NCBI GenBank assembly: GCA_006503475.1
Contig: RSEH01000151.1
Location: forward strand, 1 to 64,000
DNA length: 64,000 bases
Origin: Stentor roeselii
Lineage: Eukaryota; Ciliophora; Heterotrichea; Heterotrichida; Stentoridae
Direction: 5' to 3'
A model generated the notes under the pieces. The model did not search any database. It was not told where the DNA came from and saw only the letters and a list, made by a program, of their open reading frames with translations. Below are positions 30,444 to 39,808 of the stretch, in pieces (within the stretch, counting starts at the first letter, position 1; the number at the start of each line of letters is the position of its first letter). The position numbers and the translations under genes were made by a program.

Positions 30444-31898
30444 TTAATAAACAAAAAAATTAAACAAAAAGCCTTTTCGCCTTCCTTCTTCATTCCAACC
30501 ACGATAACACTGAATAAGTGTCTCATACATCAAACTAGCTTTACAAGGTAAACAACTTTCAACCAAATCCCAATTCGACTCTTTCAAAACCATAGTGAGG
30601 TTAAAATTATTCCTCAACGAAAAGTTAAACCTCAAAAATCCTAGAAAAATCTCAGCAGCCTTCAAAAGATTTTCACAATCCTGGTCAATTTCCGTCTGAA
30701 ACATTAAAACTGTGACAGGCTGTTTGGAAAACTCCTGAGAATTTAAAGGAATATTTTGAACAAACAACTTAACCGAGCTTCCAACTTGAAGACCAATCAT
30801 CTCATCTTGAGTCATTCCATCAAAGTCTTCAATATCATGAACAGCGAAAATAAGGCAATCTTCGCTGGGCTCAAAGCAGTGAAAATCTAAAAAAATAGCA
30901 GAATAGTCTAAAAGTTTCTGATTTTTTTTTATTTTTTTATCATTTTCCTTACTTTCAATTGAATAAATCGCGGAAAACGCGATTTTCCATCTTTCAGCAG
31001 ATTGGGTAACTGATACAAGAAGAGATTCAGAAGGAATGACGAGGATTAAATGGACATGTCCTTCTAAAAGTCTGAAACTTTCAACAGCTGTATCTAAAAA
31101 ACCACTTTTATCAAAGACACAAGGCAAGTTAACTATAAAAGCTTTAGTCATACAATCAACTTTCTGTATATTAAAATAAATTCTTTTCACCCAAGAGTAT
31201 TTTTCTCTAATTTCCTTGATTTTTTCCAGTTTCAAAGAAGGACTTTTAAATGTTTTTAAAGTTTCAGCTGTTTTTCTCTTAAAGTTCTCAAGTTTCACCT
31301 CGGCAGGGACGGTGCTCGGATTAATTTTCGAGTAAGGAAAAACCGAGACCTGCTCATTAAGAAGATTAAGCAAAACTTGAAACGATGTAAAATTCTGCCT
31401 AGACAATAAATTCCCTACAAAATAAGGATCTTTAATTGGCTTATAAACCCTAATCGTTCTTGTTTTTTCCTCAACAGGTTTTAACAAGCTTATTTTTTTT
31501 CTTGTTTTTAACTGATTTAGTTTCAATTGTATCAAATTTGTGTTATTTTCAGGAGATTTCGGTTTTGACTTTGAAATATTGACTGAAAACTGAGAATCAA
31601 GAAGAGCTCTAAGACGGATTCGATATGCTCGAAGTGTTTCGTTGTTTTTTATTAACAAGTTGTTGCTTAGTCGTTTTTGGTACCCGTCGTTGTTGAATGA
31701 CGAGTGCACGTTGGTCTGAAGGGCTGGCAAGGAATTTTGAGAAGTTTTGAAAACTGTTGAAGAGGCTTGGTCGGTCTCAGTTCTTCGAATGAAGCGACTT
31801 TTGTTTTTGTAGAAGTAAACAAGAGGCGAGTCTTCATTGTAAACTTTTCCTGGTTCGATTGTGCGACATCTGTCTTTTTTCATCAGAGAAATCGACAT
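30444..31898 (-). CDS. Hypothetical protein, basic N-terminus
   Basis: In this 484-residue protein, residues 1-200 are basic and partly disordered (KKDRCRTIEPGKVYNEDSP). From about 235 the chain is globular with alternating beta strands (AFIVNLPCVFDKSGFLD, HVHLILVIPSESLLVSV, SAIFLDFHCFEPSEDCLIFAVHDIEDF). No family recognised. It shares a 16-bp spacer with the divergent gene at 31915, so the two almost certainly share one promoter. Confidence 0.6.
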   Translation of the reverse strand: MSISLMKKDRCRTIEPGKVYNEDSPLVYFYKNKSRFIRRTETDQASSTVFKTSQNSLPALQTNVHSSFNNDGYQKRLSNNLLIKNNETLRAYRIRLRALLDSQFSVNISKSKPKSPENNTNLIQLKLNQLKTRKKISLLKPVEEKTRTIRVYKPIKDPYFVGNLLSRQNFTSFQVLLNLLNEQVSVFPYSKINPSTVPAEVKLENFKRKTAETLKTFKSPSLKLEKIKEIREKYSWVKRIYFNIQKVDCMTKAFIVNLPCVFDKSGFLDTAVESFRLLEGHVHLILVIPSESLLVSVTQSAERWKIAFSAIYSIESKENDKKIKKNQKLLDYSAIFLDFHCFEPSEDCLIFAVHDIEDFDGMTQDEMIGLQVGSSVKLFVQNIPLNSQEFSKQPVTVLMFQTEIDQDCENLLKAAEIFLGFLRFNFSLRNNFNLTMVLKESNWDLVESCLPCKASLMYETLIQCYRGWNEEGRRKGFLFNFFVY

Positions 31899-31914
31899 TT
31901 ATAAGGGGTTATAA
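31899..31914. promoter_or_regulatory. 16-bp bidirectional intergenic promoter
   Basis: Two start codons on opposite strands are separated by TTATAAGGGGTTATAA: two palindromic TTATAA boxes around GGGG. The symmetry suits transcription in both directions, with start sites inside this spacer or within the opposing coding region. Confidence 0.5.
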
Positions 31915-34900
31915 ATGGAAAACCTTGAACATGACTTCAAATTTATGCCGAAAACAGTGAAAAACTGGAAAAAATATTTGAATGAAGAACCTTCCTTGGG
32001 CCTTTTTGTTTCGGTTGTGCAAGCTTTTATTGAAGAACTTTCAGGTTTTGAAAAGGTGAATATTTACTTTTTATTTGAAGAACTTGTTCATTGGATTAAG
32101 TTTTCTATCAACAACAGAGCGAAAGAACTGGACTTTCTGTTGAAAGCTTTTCAGTTCTGTATAAAAAAAGAAGTTTATAGCTTTGAAAAACTGGAAGTCG
32201 CTCTTCAGGTCTTATCGAAAAGTCTTCTTAATCCTGACATTGCAACCACCTTGACTCCAGGTCAAAGTCTTAGAATTTTTCAGTCTTTAGTGAAAACTTT
32301 GAAAAATCGGAAAATTTCAAGTTTCTTTCAAAATTCTGAAGAAATCATTGAAAATTCAATTATTTCTGTCACTAGTCTGGCTTTGTTTCATGCTGAAGAC
32401 TTCACTAACTATGAGTTGATTCGAATGATAGAGAAAGTTGTTAGAAGTGAGTCGATTAAAACTCGAATGGGGCAAAAAGCTTGTCTTGGAATTTTGCAGT
32501 TTTTGAATAAATATATTTTTCAAAGGGTTGGGAAGAGAATGGAAAAAGAAAGGATTGGAAGAGAGGGAAGTCATTTTTTGGAATTTTTTGATAATAAGGA
32601 CTTGTTTTTTGTTTGTGAAATTTTGAAGTTTTTTTTATATGAACGATGTGATCTTTATGAAATAGGCTTGAGTCCTATTTACTGTCAATTGATTAGTTTG
32701 GAAAATCAGGAAATTAACTTAAAAATTATGAAGTCTTTGGTAAAACAACTCAAAAAGGGAGAAGAAAAGGTTTCTTTTGAAATTAAAAAAACTTTAATGA
32801 AAATTGCGGTATTTGAAAAGGAAAATTCTATCGTTTTCAAGAAAATTATGAAAAAATGTTTTAAGATGAAATGGTTTGATGAGGATTTTAATGAAAAATT
32901 AAAGAGTGAATTTAAAATAATTATTCTTGATTGTCATAAACTTCATTATAAAACTGAACTTTTCAAGTTAGTTGTGCCTTGGCTCTCTGAAAATATTTCT
33001 CTTGATGAATTAAAATTGATGCTAAAACAATCAAACATCAACAAGACTTTATTTACAGTATTCCTGAAATGTATGAAGGATTCTGTTAAAAACGGTAGGA
33101 TTCTTCAAAGTTATTATCAAGTGCTACCTGGGTCAGGTATCCGAATAAGTTTTGTTGATTTCAATTTTTTGAAATTCCAAAAGATTTCAATATGGCTTAA
33201 AATTTATCAAAGTAGTATCTACGAAGATTCTTGTTTTAGACTAAATTTCGATAAATCAATAGAAATATCCGTGAACTTCAGTAAAAATAGACTACGTATC
33301 ACTGTCACTAGTTCTCGAATGTCAATCACTTTAATAAATTCAATTTTTCCTCTTTCCTTAAAATCCTGGAACTCTTTGGGCATACTTTTCTTATCAAACA
33401 TATCGCAAATGGTGATAATCATAAACAAGAAATCTTTCGAATTTTCTGATAGAATTTTTTCAAGTTTCCGAGAAATATCTTCATTAAAAATCGACGGAAA
33501 GCTCCGAATCAGACATTTAAAGCTATTTTCAAGTAAAATATTCGAAGAAAGTGTTGAAAACGAAAAAAATTCTTTAATTTTTAACTTTTCTCCAAACAAA
33601 GCTATTTTTTCATTGACCGATTTCGAGTTTTCTAGTTCATGCAAATTGAAAACAAAGGTAAAAACATCAGAAGTTCTCTGCAAAAATCCTTTTTTTAACT
33701 TTTTTTTACCCTTGTTGAAAAAGTACCCTGATATCACAAACTTTGTGTTATTTTTTGAGTTGCTTTCAGAACTTTCAACATGTGAGAAATTTTTTCAAGT
33801 TTTTAACGAGCAGTTCATTTTTTTATTACGAGAAATTTTGATAGAAAAAGTAAAAAATCCGACAATGGAACTTTTAGACTCTTGTGAAAACCTTTTGATT
33901 AGTTTGAAGGAAACTCAGGTTTATTCTAAAGTCGTTCATAGTCTTTACCTGTCTTCTCAAATCTGGACTGGTCTTGACGACGAATCTTTTCAGTTTTACC
34001 TGGAAGCTGTTAAAAGTCACTTAATTAGAGACAACTTTTGCAAGTTACTTGGAAAAATTTCACCTTTTTTCGTGAATTTAGGTCTCAGTTCAAGACAATC
34101 ATCGAAAAAACTAGTTTTTTATTATTTTTTCTTGACTTTTTCAGTAGTTTTAAAAAAACTGGAAAATGGTAAAGTTAAAGTTTTGATTGAAGTTTTAGAA
34201 GCTGCTGAAGAGTTGAAAGAATTTAATTTTGATGAAGAATTTTTAGGGTTTCTTGATATGGTTGCCAGTGAGGACTGGAGAATGGAAATTCAGGAGTTGT
34301 TTGAATTGGTCGGGATATTGACTAGTTCTCAATTTAAAGGTAAAGTGAAAACTAAGATGTTTTGGACTGCTTTGAAACTTGTAAATGATTTTTTTTTTAC
34401 CCAGATTTTTTCATCTCCAGAAAAAAACCAGTTATTTTTTATATCAAAAGTAAAAAAGTACTTTCAAAGGACTGTCAGTCCTTTGATATACCCTGATCAG
34501 CTAGAAGCACTTTTAAGTTTTTTTCTAAGTTTTCAGGTGAAGTCATCAAAGTTAAGTCTTTTGACTTCTCTAATAACCGACTCCTTATCAAATACTTTAT
34601 CAGTAGACCCTTTATTATTCGATCAAAACCTGGAATTATTCATATCATCTTTAAATACCTCTCCAACTCTTTGCGAAGTAATCATTTTTCAATCCGATTT
34701 CCCCTGCTGGTTATTCAATCTTTACAACTGCGATAATCCCTCTCTTTACCTTCCCTTCCTCCTTCTCGTTCTTTTTTCCCATCTTCGACTATTCAAGAAC
34801 TTCAACCACCAAAGAATCTTGCTATTTGAGTTAATATCTTTAAAAAAATTCAAAGAAATCTTTGATTTTCTCTCAAATTTCTTGAAAATTGTCAGTCAAA

Positions 34901-36222
34901 AAGTACGACTTGAAAACTACAGCAAAAAATATCTTCTTGAATTTTTTAACCTATCTGAAGATCTTCTGATAAGAATTGAATACAAGTCGATACCAAAAAA
35001 GTCTTTTGTAGAATTCGCTGAACTTTGTGTAAATCATTCAAGTTTTTTTCAGTTTTCCCGAAATTTCATTGGATTGGCAGGATTTTCTTCTTTTTCAGTT
35101 TTTGAAAAAGTGAAGATTAAAGAATTGGAAGAAGTAATTTATATCAGGGATGGAGGACTTGTAAGACAATTAGTTTTTATTTCTTTGACTGGAATTTCAA
35201 TCTTGCCTAATTTGAAACTAGAGAGTTTTTTGATTGAAGTTGTAGAAAAAGAACATTTGAAAAATGCAGGGAATGAAAAGGCTTTTAAGGAATCAAGAAT
35301 TGAATGGGTTGGGATTTTTTTAGATGAAAATGTGAAAAGGGTGAAAGTTTCTGAGAATTGTGGAAATTGCTTGAATCTGATGGCTCTTCATATCTTTCAT
35401 GAATGGGCATTTGTTATTAGAAAATATGAAGAGACTGGAGTTTGCAGTGAAGAAATTCTGAGAAGTACGGCAAATTTGATGTTTTTTGTTAAAGAGTTTG
35501 GAATTGAAAATAAGATTTTTCAGGAAAGTCAGAATTTAACGAGTTTAAAAGTTTATAAATCTTTTGAAAAAATCAAAAATGATCATTTGAACCAGATGTC
35601 ACCTATTTATTTACCCTCTTCTTCTACTGATTTCGAAATTTTACTTAGAAAAAAATATGAAAGTGATTCTTTTATTTATAATGACTTGAATACCACCTCA
35701 AAACAAGAAGATTTTTTAAAAAAAATTAAAAATTTTCAAGTTTCTTTAGGAAAATGCCAAAAAACTAAAGATTTCTTGATTTTGCTTCAAAAATACTGGA
35801 AAAACATCGAAGTCCAGTCATTTTTCATAGTTCTTACCTCACTGAAGCTAACCCTTCTCTCTTCTTTTTACTTCACTAAACCTCCTGAACATTCTCACTT
35901 TTATCTCCAAGACTTTTTTTCACAATCCGAATCAATTTCAGAAAGTACTAAAAGCCTAAAAACCAGTGAAAACTTAAAAGACTACAACTTTCTCAATGAA
36001 TTCTGGAAAATCGATAATGAATTTCTAGAATTTTGTGGAAGTTTCCTTGAAAAATCTGAGAAAAGTTTCGATATGATGAGTGAATCTTCCCGTTTTATCA
36101 CAGCAAATCAAAGTTTCAGTGAATTGACACTCGACCTGACATTAGACCACGAGAAAAACCTGAACTTTTTTTCAATTGACATTGATCATCAAGATTTCCA
36201 AAAGTCTTCAGAAGAGGACTGA
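31915..36222 (+). CDS. BEACH-less ARM-lectin protein
   Basis: In this 1435-residue protein, residues 1-390 are ARM/HEAT-like helices. A beta-rich concanavalin-like domain lies at about 400-550 (ISIWLKIYQSS, FRLNFDKSIEISVNF, SWNSLGILFLSNIS), then more helices to the end. This is the order seen before the PH-BEACH module in the BEACH protein at 22743-30176, yet PH, BEACH and WD40 are all absent and the frame ends in TGA. Sequence similarity to the neighbour is weak by eye, so shared descent is inferred from architecture alone. It may be a regulator or partner of BEACH proteins, or a scaffold of its own. Confidence 0.55.
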   Translation: MENLEHDFKFMPKTVKNWKKYLNEEPSLGLFVSVVQAFIEELSGFEKVNIYFLFEELVHWIKFSINNRAKELDFLLKAFQFCIKKEVYSFEKLEVALQVLSKSLLNPDIATTLTPGQSLRIFQSLVKTLKNRKISSFFQNSEEIIENSIISVTSLALFHAEDFTNYELIRMIEKVVRSESIKTRMGQKACLGILQFLNKYIFQRVGKRMEKERIGREGSHFLEFFDNKDLFFVCEILKFFLYERCDLYEIGLSPIYCQLISLENQEINLKIMKSLVKQLKKGEEKVSFEIKKTLMKIAVFEKENSIVFKKIMKKCFKMKWFDEDFNEKLKSEFKIIILDCHKLHYKTELFKLVVPWLSENISLDELKLMLKQSNINKTLFTVFLKCMKDSVKNGRILQSYYQVLPGSGIRISFVDFNFLKFQKISIWLKIYQSSIYEDSCFRLNFDKSIEISVNFSKNRLRITVTSSRMSITLINSIFPLSLKSWNSLGILFLSNISQMVIIINKKSFEFSDRIFSSFREISSLKIDGKLRIRHLKLFSSKIFEESVENEKNSLIFNFSPNKAIFSLTDFEFSSSCKLKTKVKTSEVLCKNPFFNFFLPLLKKYPDITNFVLFFELLSELSTCEKFFQVFNEQFIFLLREILIEKVKNPTMELLDSCENLLISLKETQVYSKVVHSLYLSSQIWTGLDDESFQFYLEAVKSHLIRDNFCKLLGKISPFFVNLGLSSRQSSKKLVFYYFFLTFSVVLKKLENGKVKVLIEVLEAAEELKEFNFDEEFLGFLDMVASEDWRMEIQELFELVGILTSSQFKGKVKTKMFWTALKLVNDFFFTQIFSSPEKNQLFFISKVKKYFQRTVSPLIYPDQLEALLSFFLSFQVKSSKLSLLTSLITDSLSNTLSVDPLLFDQNLELFISSLNTSPTLCEVIIFQSDFPCWLFNLYNCDNPSLYLPFLLLVLFSHLRLFKNFNHQRILLFELISLKKFKEIFDFLSNFLKIVSQKVRLENYSKKYLLEFFNLSEDLLIRIEYKSIPKKSFVEFAELCVNHSSFFQFSRNFIGLAGFSSFSVFEKVKIKELEEVIYIRDGGLVRQLVFISLTGISILPNLKLESFLIEVVEKEHLKNAGNEKAFKESRIEWVGIFLDENVKRVKVSENCGNCLNLMALHIFHEWAFVIRKYEETGVCSEEILRSTANLMFFVKEFGIENKIFQESQNLTSLKVYKSFEKIKNDHLNQMSPIYLPSSSTDFEILLRKKYESDSFIYNDLNTTSKQEDFLKKIKNFQVSLGKCQKTKDFLILLQKYWKNIEVQSFFIVLTSLKLTLLSSFYFTKPPEHSHFYLQDFFSQSESISESTKSLKTSENLKDYNFLNEFWKIDNEFLEFCGSFLEKSEKSFDMMSESSRFITANQSFSELTLDLTLDHEKNLNFFSIDIDHQDFQKSSEED

Positions 36223-36283
36223 ATTAATAATCATCGAATTTCTAGTTGATATTAAATATTCCTATAATAATCTTTCTTTATAA

Positions 36284-37057
36284 ATGAACAAATTGACCGA
36301 CACTGAAAAAGGACTCAGAGAGCTCTTTAAACATGCTTTCCTCGCAAACTGTCACTTGGACAACTTCGAAGTGACTGATGAAGAGCATCAAGCATTAAAG
36401 TCTATTTCACCAGCTAACATTTTAGAAGGTTTCAAAGAATTGATTCTGGCTTTACTTAAATTTAAAAAACAAACAACTGAAACTTTCAACTCTTACAAGC
36501 AGAAAATTTTTACTCTTGAACAAGAAGCGAAAAACTCTTCTAAAATAGAAAAATCGCTAAAAGACCATATCACATTTTTGAAAGAAAAATTGAGGGAATC
36601 TGAAGAAAAAGTTCAAAAACTTGGAAATTTTGAAGGTTTTTCAAAAAACTTTAAAAATTTCAGAAGTTCTTTTGAAGATGAAGCGAATTTCACGTTACAT
36701 AAAAGATATGTTTCTACTTGTACCGGGAAAAAATTCGATTGTGAAGGTTTTGTTAATGGACTTAGTGAAAGTTTCTGTGAAATTGAAAAACCTTTAAAAA
36801 TTGCCCCTGATCATGGAATTTTGAAGTTAAAGGAAAAGTTGAAGGAAAAATCGAATGAAATTTCTAGGATTCAGGATCAGATCAGGGAAAAAATATATGC
36901 CAGGGATCGACCTGCTTCTCCACAGGTTAGGAATGTGAATGGGGATGAGCTTTCTTGTAAGAATCAGGAAAATCAGTGGGATGTTACTGCTGGGAGGAGT
37001 GTTTTTAATTATACCAGAGGGAGTTCTGAGTCGAAGTTTAATAAGAGAAGTAATTAA
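36284..37057 (+). CDS. Coiled-coil protein
   Basis: In this 257-residue protein, residues 60-125 and 180-210 are heptad-rich (KSLKDHITFLKEKLRESEEK, then LKEKLKEKSNEISRIQDQI). The N-terminus (DTEKGLRELFKHAFLANCHL) is helical. The tail is Ser/Asn-rich and disordered. No family recognised. It follows the ARM-lectin gene by 61 bp on the same strand and converges on the EF-hand coiled-coil gene 13 bp away. Confidence 0.6.
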   Translation: MNKLTDTEKGLRELFKHAFLANCHLDNFEVTDEEHQALKSISPANILEGFKELILALLKFKKQTTETFNSYKQKIFTLEQEAKNSSKIEKSLKDHITFLKEKLRESEEKVQKLGNFEGFSKNFKNFRSSFEDEANFTLHKRYVSTCTGKKFDCEGFVNGLSESFCEIEKPLKIAPDHGILKLKEKLKEKSNEISRIQDQIREKIYARDRPASPQVRNVNGDELSCKNQENQWDVTAGRSVFNYTRGSSESKFNKRSN

Positions 37058-37070
37058 CCATTTAAATAAA

Positions 37071-38303
37071 CTAAAAAAGACTTAAACAGAAGTATCTCCT
37101 TTTTTCTTTCTGTTTAATATCTTTTCTATCAACCTGAACACCTATTTCCCTAAACCCACGACCAGAAATAACACTAAACCGTGAGCCTTGACAAAAAGCA
37201 GGGTCAATCCTAAACAATTCATCCCTTAAACAATTCTGCACCTCTACTTGAGTCTCTTCATCACCCTCAGTAATTGTTCTCGAAAAGCTCAAAAGTTTAA
37301 CTTTTTCTTTAAGTTCCTGAGTTTCATTTGCCAATTCCCTAAAATTTCTATCAATTTTTTCACACTCAGAAGTTTTAACCTGTAGTTTTTTTTCTAAATT
37401 TTTGATGATTTTGTCCTTAGGATGAACATTTTTTATTTTTTCTTCAAATTCGAACTGTTTAGTGCCTTGAGGAGTTTTCGAAGTAGAAGATTTCTGAACT
37501 TTGTTAATAATTTTTGAGTTTACATCAAGATTTTTCTGTTCATTTAAAAGTTTCAGCTTTTTGATCGAATTTAGTTTTTTCGTGATCTCCTGAAGATTTT
37601 TTTCTTTTTCTTGTGAAAGTATTTCCGCCTTATTACTGATTAAAAGTAAATTTTCGTTTTCTTTCTCCAACAATTCACATTTTTCTTCAATTTTTTTGAC
37701 CTGTGCCTTTAATTCACTATTTTTTTCTTCTACTATTTTAAACTTTTTCTCAAGTTTTTCATGTTCATTAAGAAGTTCTTCAAAGTTTTCTTCGATTCTG
37801 ATTTTTTCATTGAAAATTTCATCATTTTTTAGTTGAATCTCGAAAAATTGCACCTTGAAAGACTCATTTTTTTCATTAAGCTGTTCTTTCAAACCATTCG
37901 AAAAGTTCAGAAGTTCTTCAGTTATCTTCAAAATTTCTTTTTTTTTCATTGAACCCGCTTCTTTCACCCTCAACGCAAAAGATTCAAAGTAATCCTCTGG
38001 AAATGAGTTAAATTCGAATTTAATTGAAGGAGATCTCGGGCTTAGAGGTGTTTCTTCTTGAAACTGGGAAAGAATCAAAGGGAACTTCAACATTCCTGCT
38101 AAAAACTCGTCGAAGGAAATGAATTCAGAGTTAGAACAATTGAAACTTTCGAATAAGATTCGCGCTTCGGACTGGCCGATGTTGAAACTTGTTTGAATGT
38201 CAGAAATGCTAGATGGGGATTACCTGATCTTTGAATCTTTGTCGTGGTCTAACCAGTCGAATGATCTTTTGATTGCTTCGAAATTATTTTGAGATGAAAT
38301 CAT
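37071..38303 (-). CDS. EF-hand coiled-coil protein, one 15-nt intron
   Basis: The 405-residue product is obtained by joining 38224-38303 to 37071-38208. The added exon restores an EF-hand pair. Loop 1 is residues 19-30 (DHDKDSKISISD) and is split by the intron; loop 2 is residues 50-61 (NCSNSEFISFDE). The unspliced frame would begin only at MLKFPLIL and lose both hands. From about residue 115 on the chain is a long coiled coil. Calcium binding at loop 1 is plausible (D1, D3, D5, K7, D12), loop 2 less so. The architecture recalls calcium-responsive cytoskeletal linkers. Confidence 0.78.
38209..38223 (-). other. 15-nt intron (phase 2)
   Basis: The sense sequence is GTAATCCCCATCTAG, with A at position 10 and a TAG end. 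It splits a Ser codon (AG/C) inside the first EF-hand loop; removing it rebuilds a canonical loop, which is strong support. Confidence 0.88.
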
Positions 38304-38628
38304 TTATACTTATGTGGGCTGAATAAATGATTTGTTGAAAGATTTAGGAATTTAATATTTACTAAATATTGGAAGATTCGGCTTCTAAAGAGTTAAAAAA
38401 ATATTAATTGGTAAGATTTGGTTAAATAATAATTTTATTATGGTTATTTAAAAAGTCGATTTTTTTAGTTTTTGTCTTGGATTTAGATTAATGTTGAAAT
38501 TTTGTTGAATCATTCAATAATTTTACAGGAAATATTTGATATATGTTTTGAAATGATTAGATTTTCAATTTAAATATTCTTCATTTTAATTGAATCTTTA
38601 GTTCTAAATTTCCTTAAATAATCAAAAC
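38304..38628. other. A+T-rich spacer, nothing seen
   Basis: This lies between the 5' end of the EF-hand gene and the 3' end of the SHIPPO gene, both minus strand. No frame, hairpin or repeat stands out. Confidence 0.5.
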
Positions 38629-39771
38629 TTACTTCTTGGCAGGTGCTAAATCTCTTGACTGCGAAGAAAATGACCATCCTTGATGATCTTTGATTTTCGC
38701 CACATCATAATCTCCAGGTCCAGTCCTATTATAAACCTTCAAAAAATCCCTACTTTTACTTTTTCCAAACTTCCACCCTTTCACAGAACTATTTTCCTCA
38801 GCCAGGTAACTTCCAGGTCCAGGAGACTGAAGCGACTGTTGAAGGTCTCTTTTAACAACAATAGAAAAAGCAGGTCCATGTCCAATCATATCTTTGACTT
38901 GATAATCTCCAGGTCCAGGCAATTCAGACATTTTGATAGAAAACAAGTCTTTTTTTGAACTGCCGAAAATCGCTGAAAAGCTCTTGTCTTGCAATGAAGT
39001 GTTATAAGAACCTGGACCTGGAATTAAATTTTTCTCTGAACTGAATCTTTTTGATTTGCCTATCGTTGCATTCGCTGGAAGGGCCTGGATTGAACGTGCT
39101 TCGTATCTTGCTGGGCCTGGAGAGGTTTCTTCGGATTGGACTTTGTGACGAAATTTCATGGAAGCTGCTTTCCGGTCGGCTTGACTTGGGACTTCGTAGT
39201 AACCTGGACCTGGACTAGAATCGATTTTATTTTCATTTTTCTTATCCCTAGTAAATAATCCTCCTTTTGAGCTTGATGACCTTTTCACTTCATAAGTTCC
39301 AGGTCCAGGTGATCTGTGAACAACCTTAACCTCTCTTTTACTTCTTGAAAACTTATAACTCGGCACCTCATCCTTAAACCAATTACAATACTGTCCAGGT
39401 CCAGGAGTAGACTGTCTTAAAACCAAATGATCCTTTCCTCTAATTCCAAAAGCAGGTCCATCATAAGAAGTTTTGACCTGATACCTTCCAGGTCCTGGAG
39501 TCTTGCTATGAATTTCCAAACATTTTTTCGGAGAAGTGCCAAAAATCGCTGATTTTCTACTTTTCGACTGCATCGGAGAATAAGACCCAGGCCCAGGCGG
39601 TGTTTTCAATGATAAGTCGTTGTAACGTTTCGACCTTCCAATCGAAAAAGAAGGAATCGACGTCGGCGTCGAAGGCTCGTAAGTCCCTGGCCCTGGAGCG
39701 CAAGAAGTGCTTAGAAAGGTTTGAGAAGTTCTGAAAGGCGCAGAACCTTTTTTTCGGATTCGGATCAACAT
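38629..39771 (-). CDS. SHIPPO (STPGR) repeat protein
   Basis: In this 380-residue protein eleven PGPGxY-type motifs recur about every 30-38 residues, for example APGPGTYEPSTP, TPGPGRYQVK, SPGPGYYEVP and LPGPGDYQVK. The seventh reads SPGPARY and the last RTGPGDY. Proteins with this repeat (ODF3/CIMAP family) bind microtubules in sperm tails and cilia, some inside the doublet lumen. In a ciliate the likely site is axonemal or cortical microtubules. Basic overall, as usual. Start ATG at 39771. Confidence 0.93.
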   Translation of the reverse strand: MLIRIRKKGSAPFRTSQTFLSTSCAPGPGTYEPSTPTSIPSFSIGRSKRYNDLSLKTPPGPGSYSPMQSKSRKSAIFGTSPKKCLEIHSKTPGPGRYQVKTSYDGPAFGIRGKDHLVLRQSTPGPGQYCNWFKDEVPSYKFSRSKREVKVVHRSPGPGTYEVKRSSSSKGGLFTRDKKNENKIDSSPGPGYYEVPSQADRKAASMKFRHKVQSEETSPGPARYEARSIQALPANATIGKSKRFSSEKNLIPGPGSYNTSLQDKSFSAIFGSSKKDLFSIKMSELPGPGDYQVKDMIGHGPAFSIVVKRDLQQSLQSPGPGSYLAEENSSVKGWKFGKSKSRDFLKVYNRTGPGDYDVAKIKDHQGWSFSSQSRDLAPAKK

Positions 39772-39808
39772 GGATATAAAGCAGTTGAATAAAAATAATG
39801 AGTTAAAA

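Noticed and set aside
38613-38632. 20-nt GTAAG...AAG at the SHIPPO stop codon
   Set aside because: Wrong length and end (AAG rather than TAG); the protein already ends like its family.
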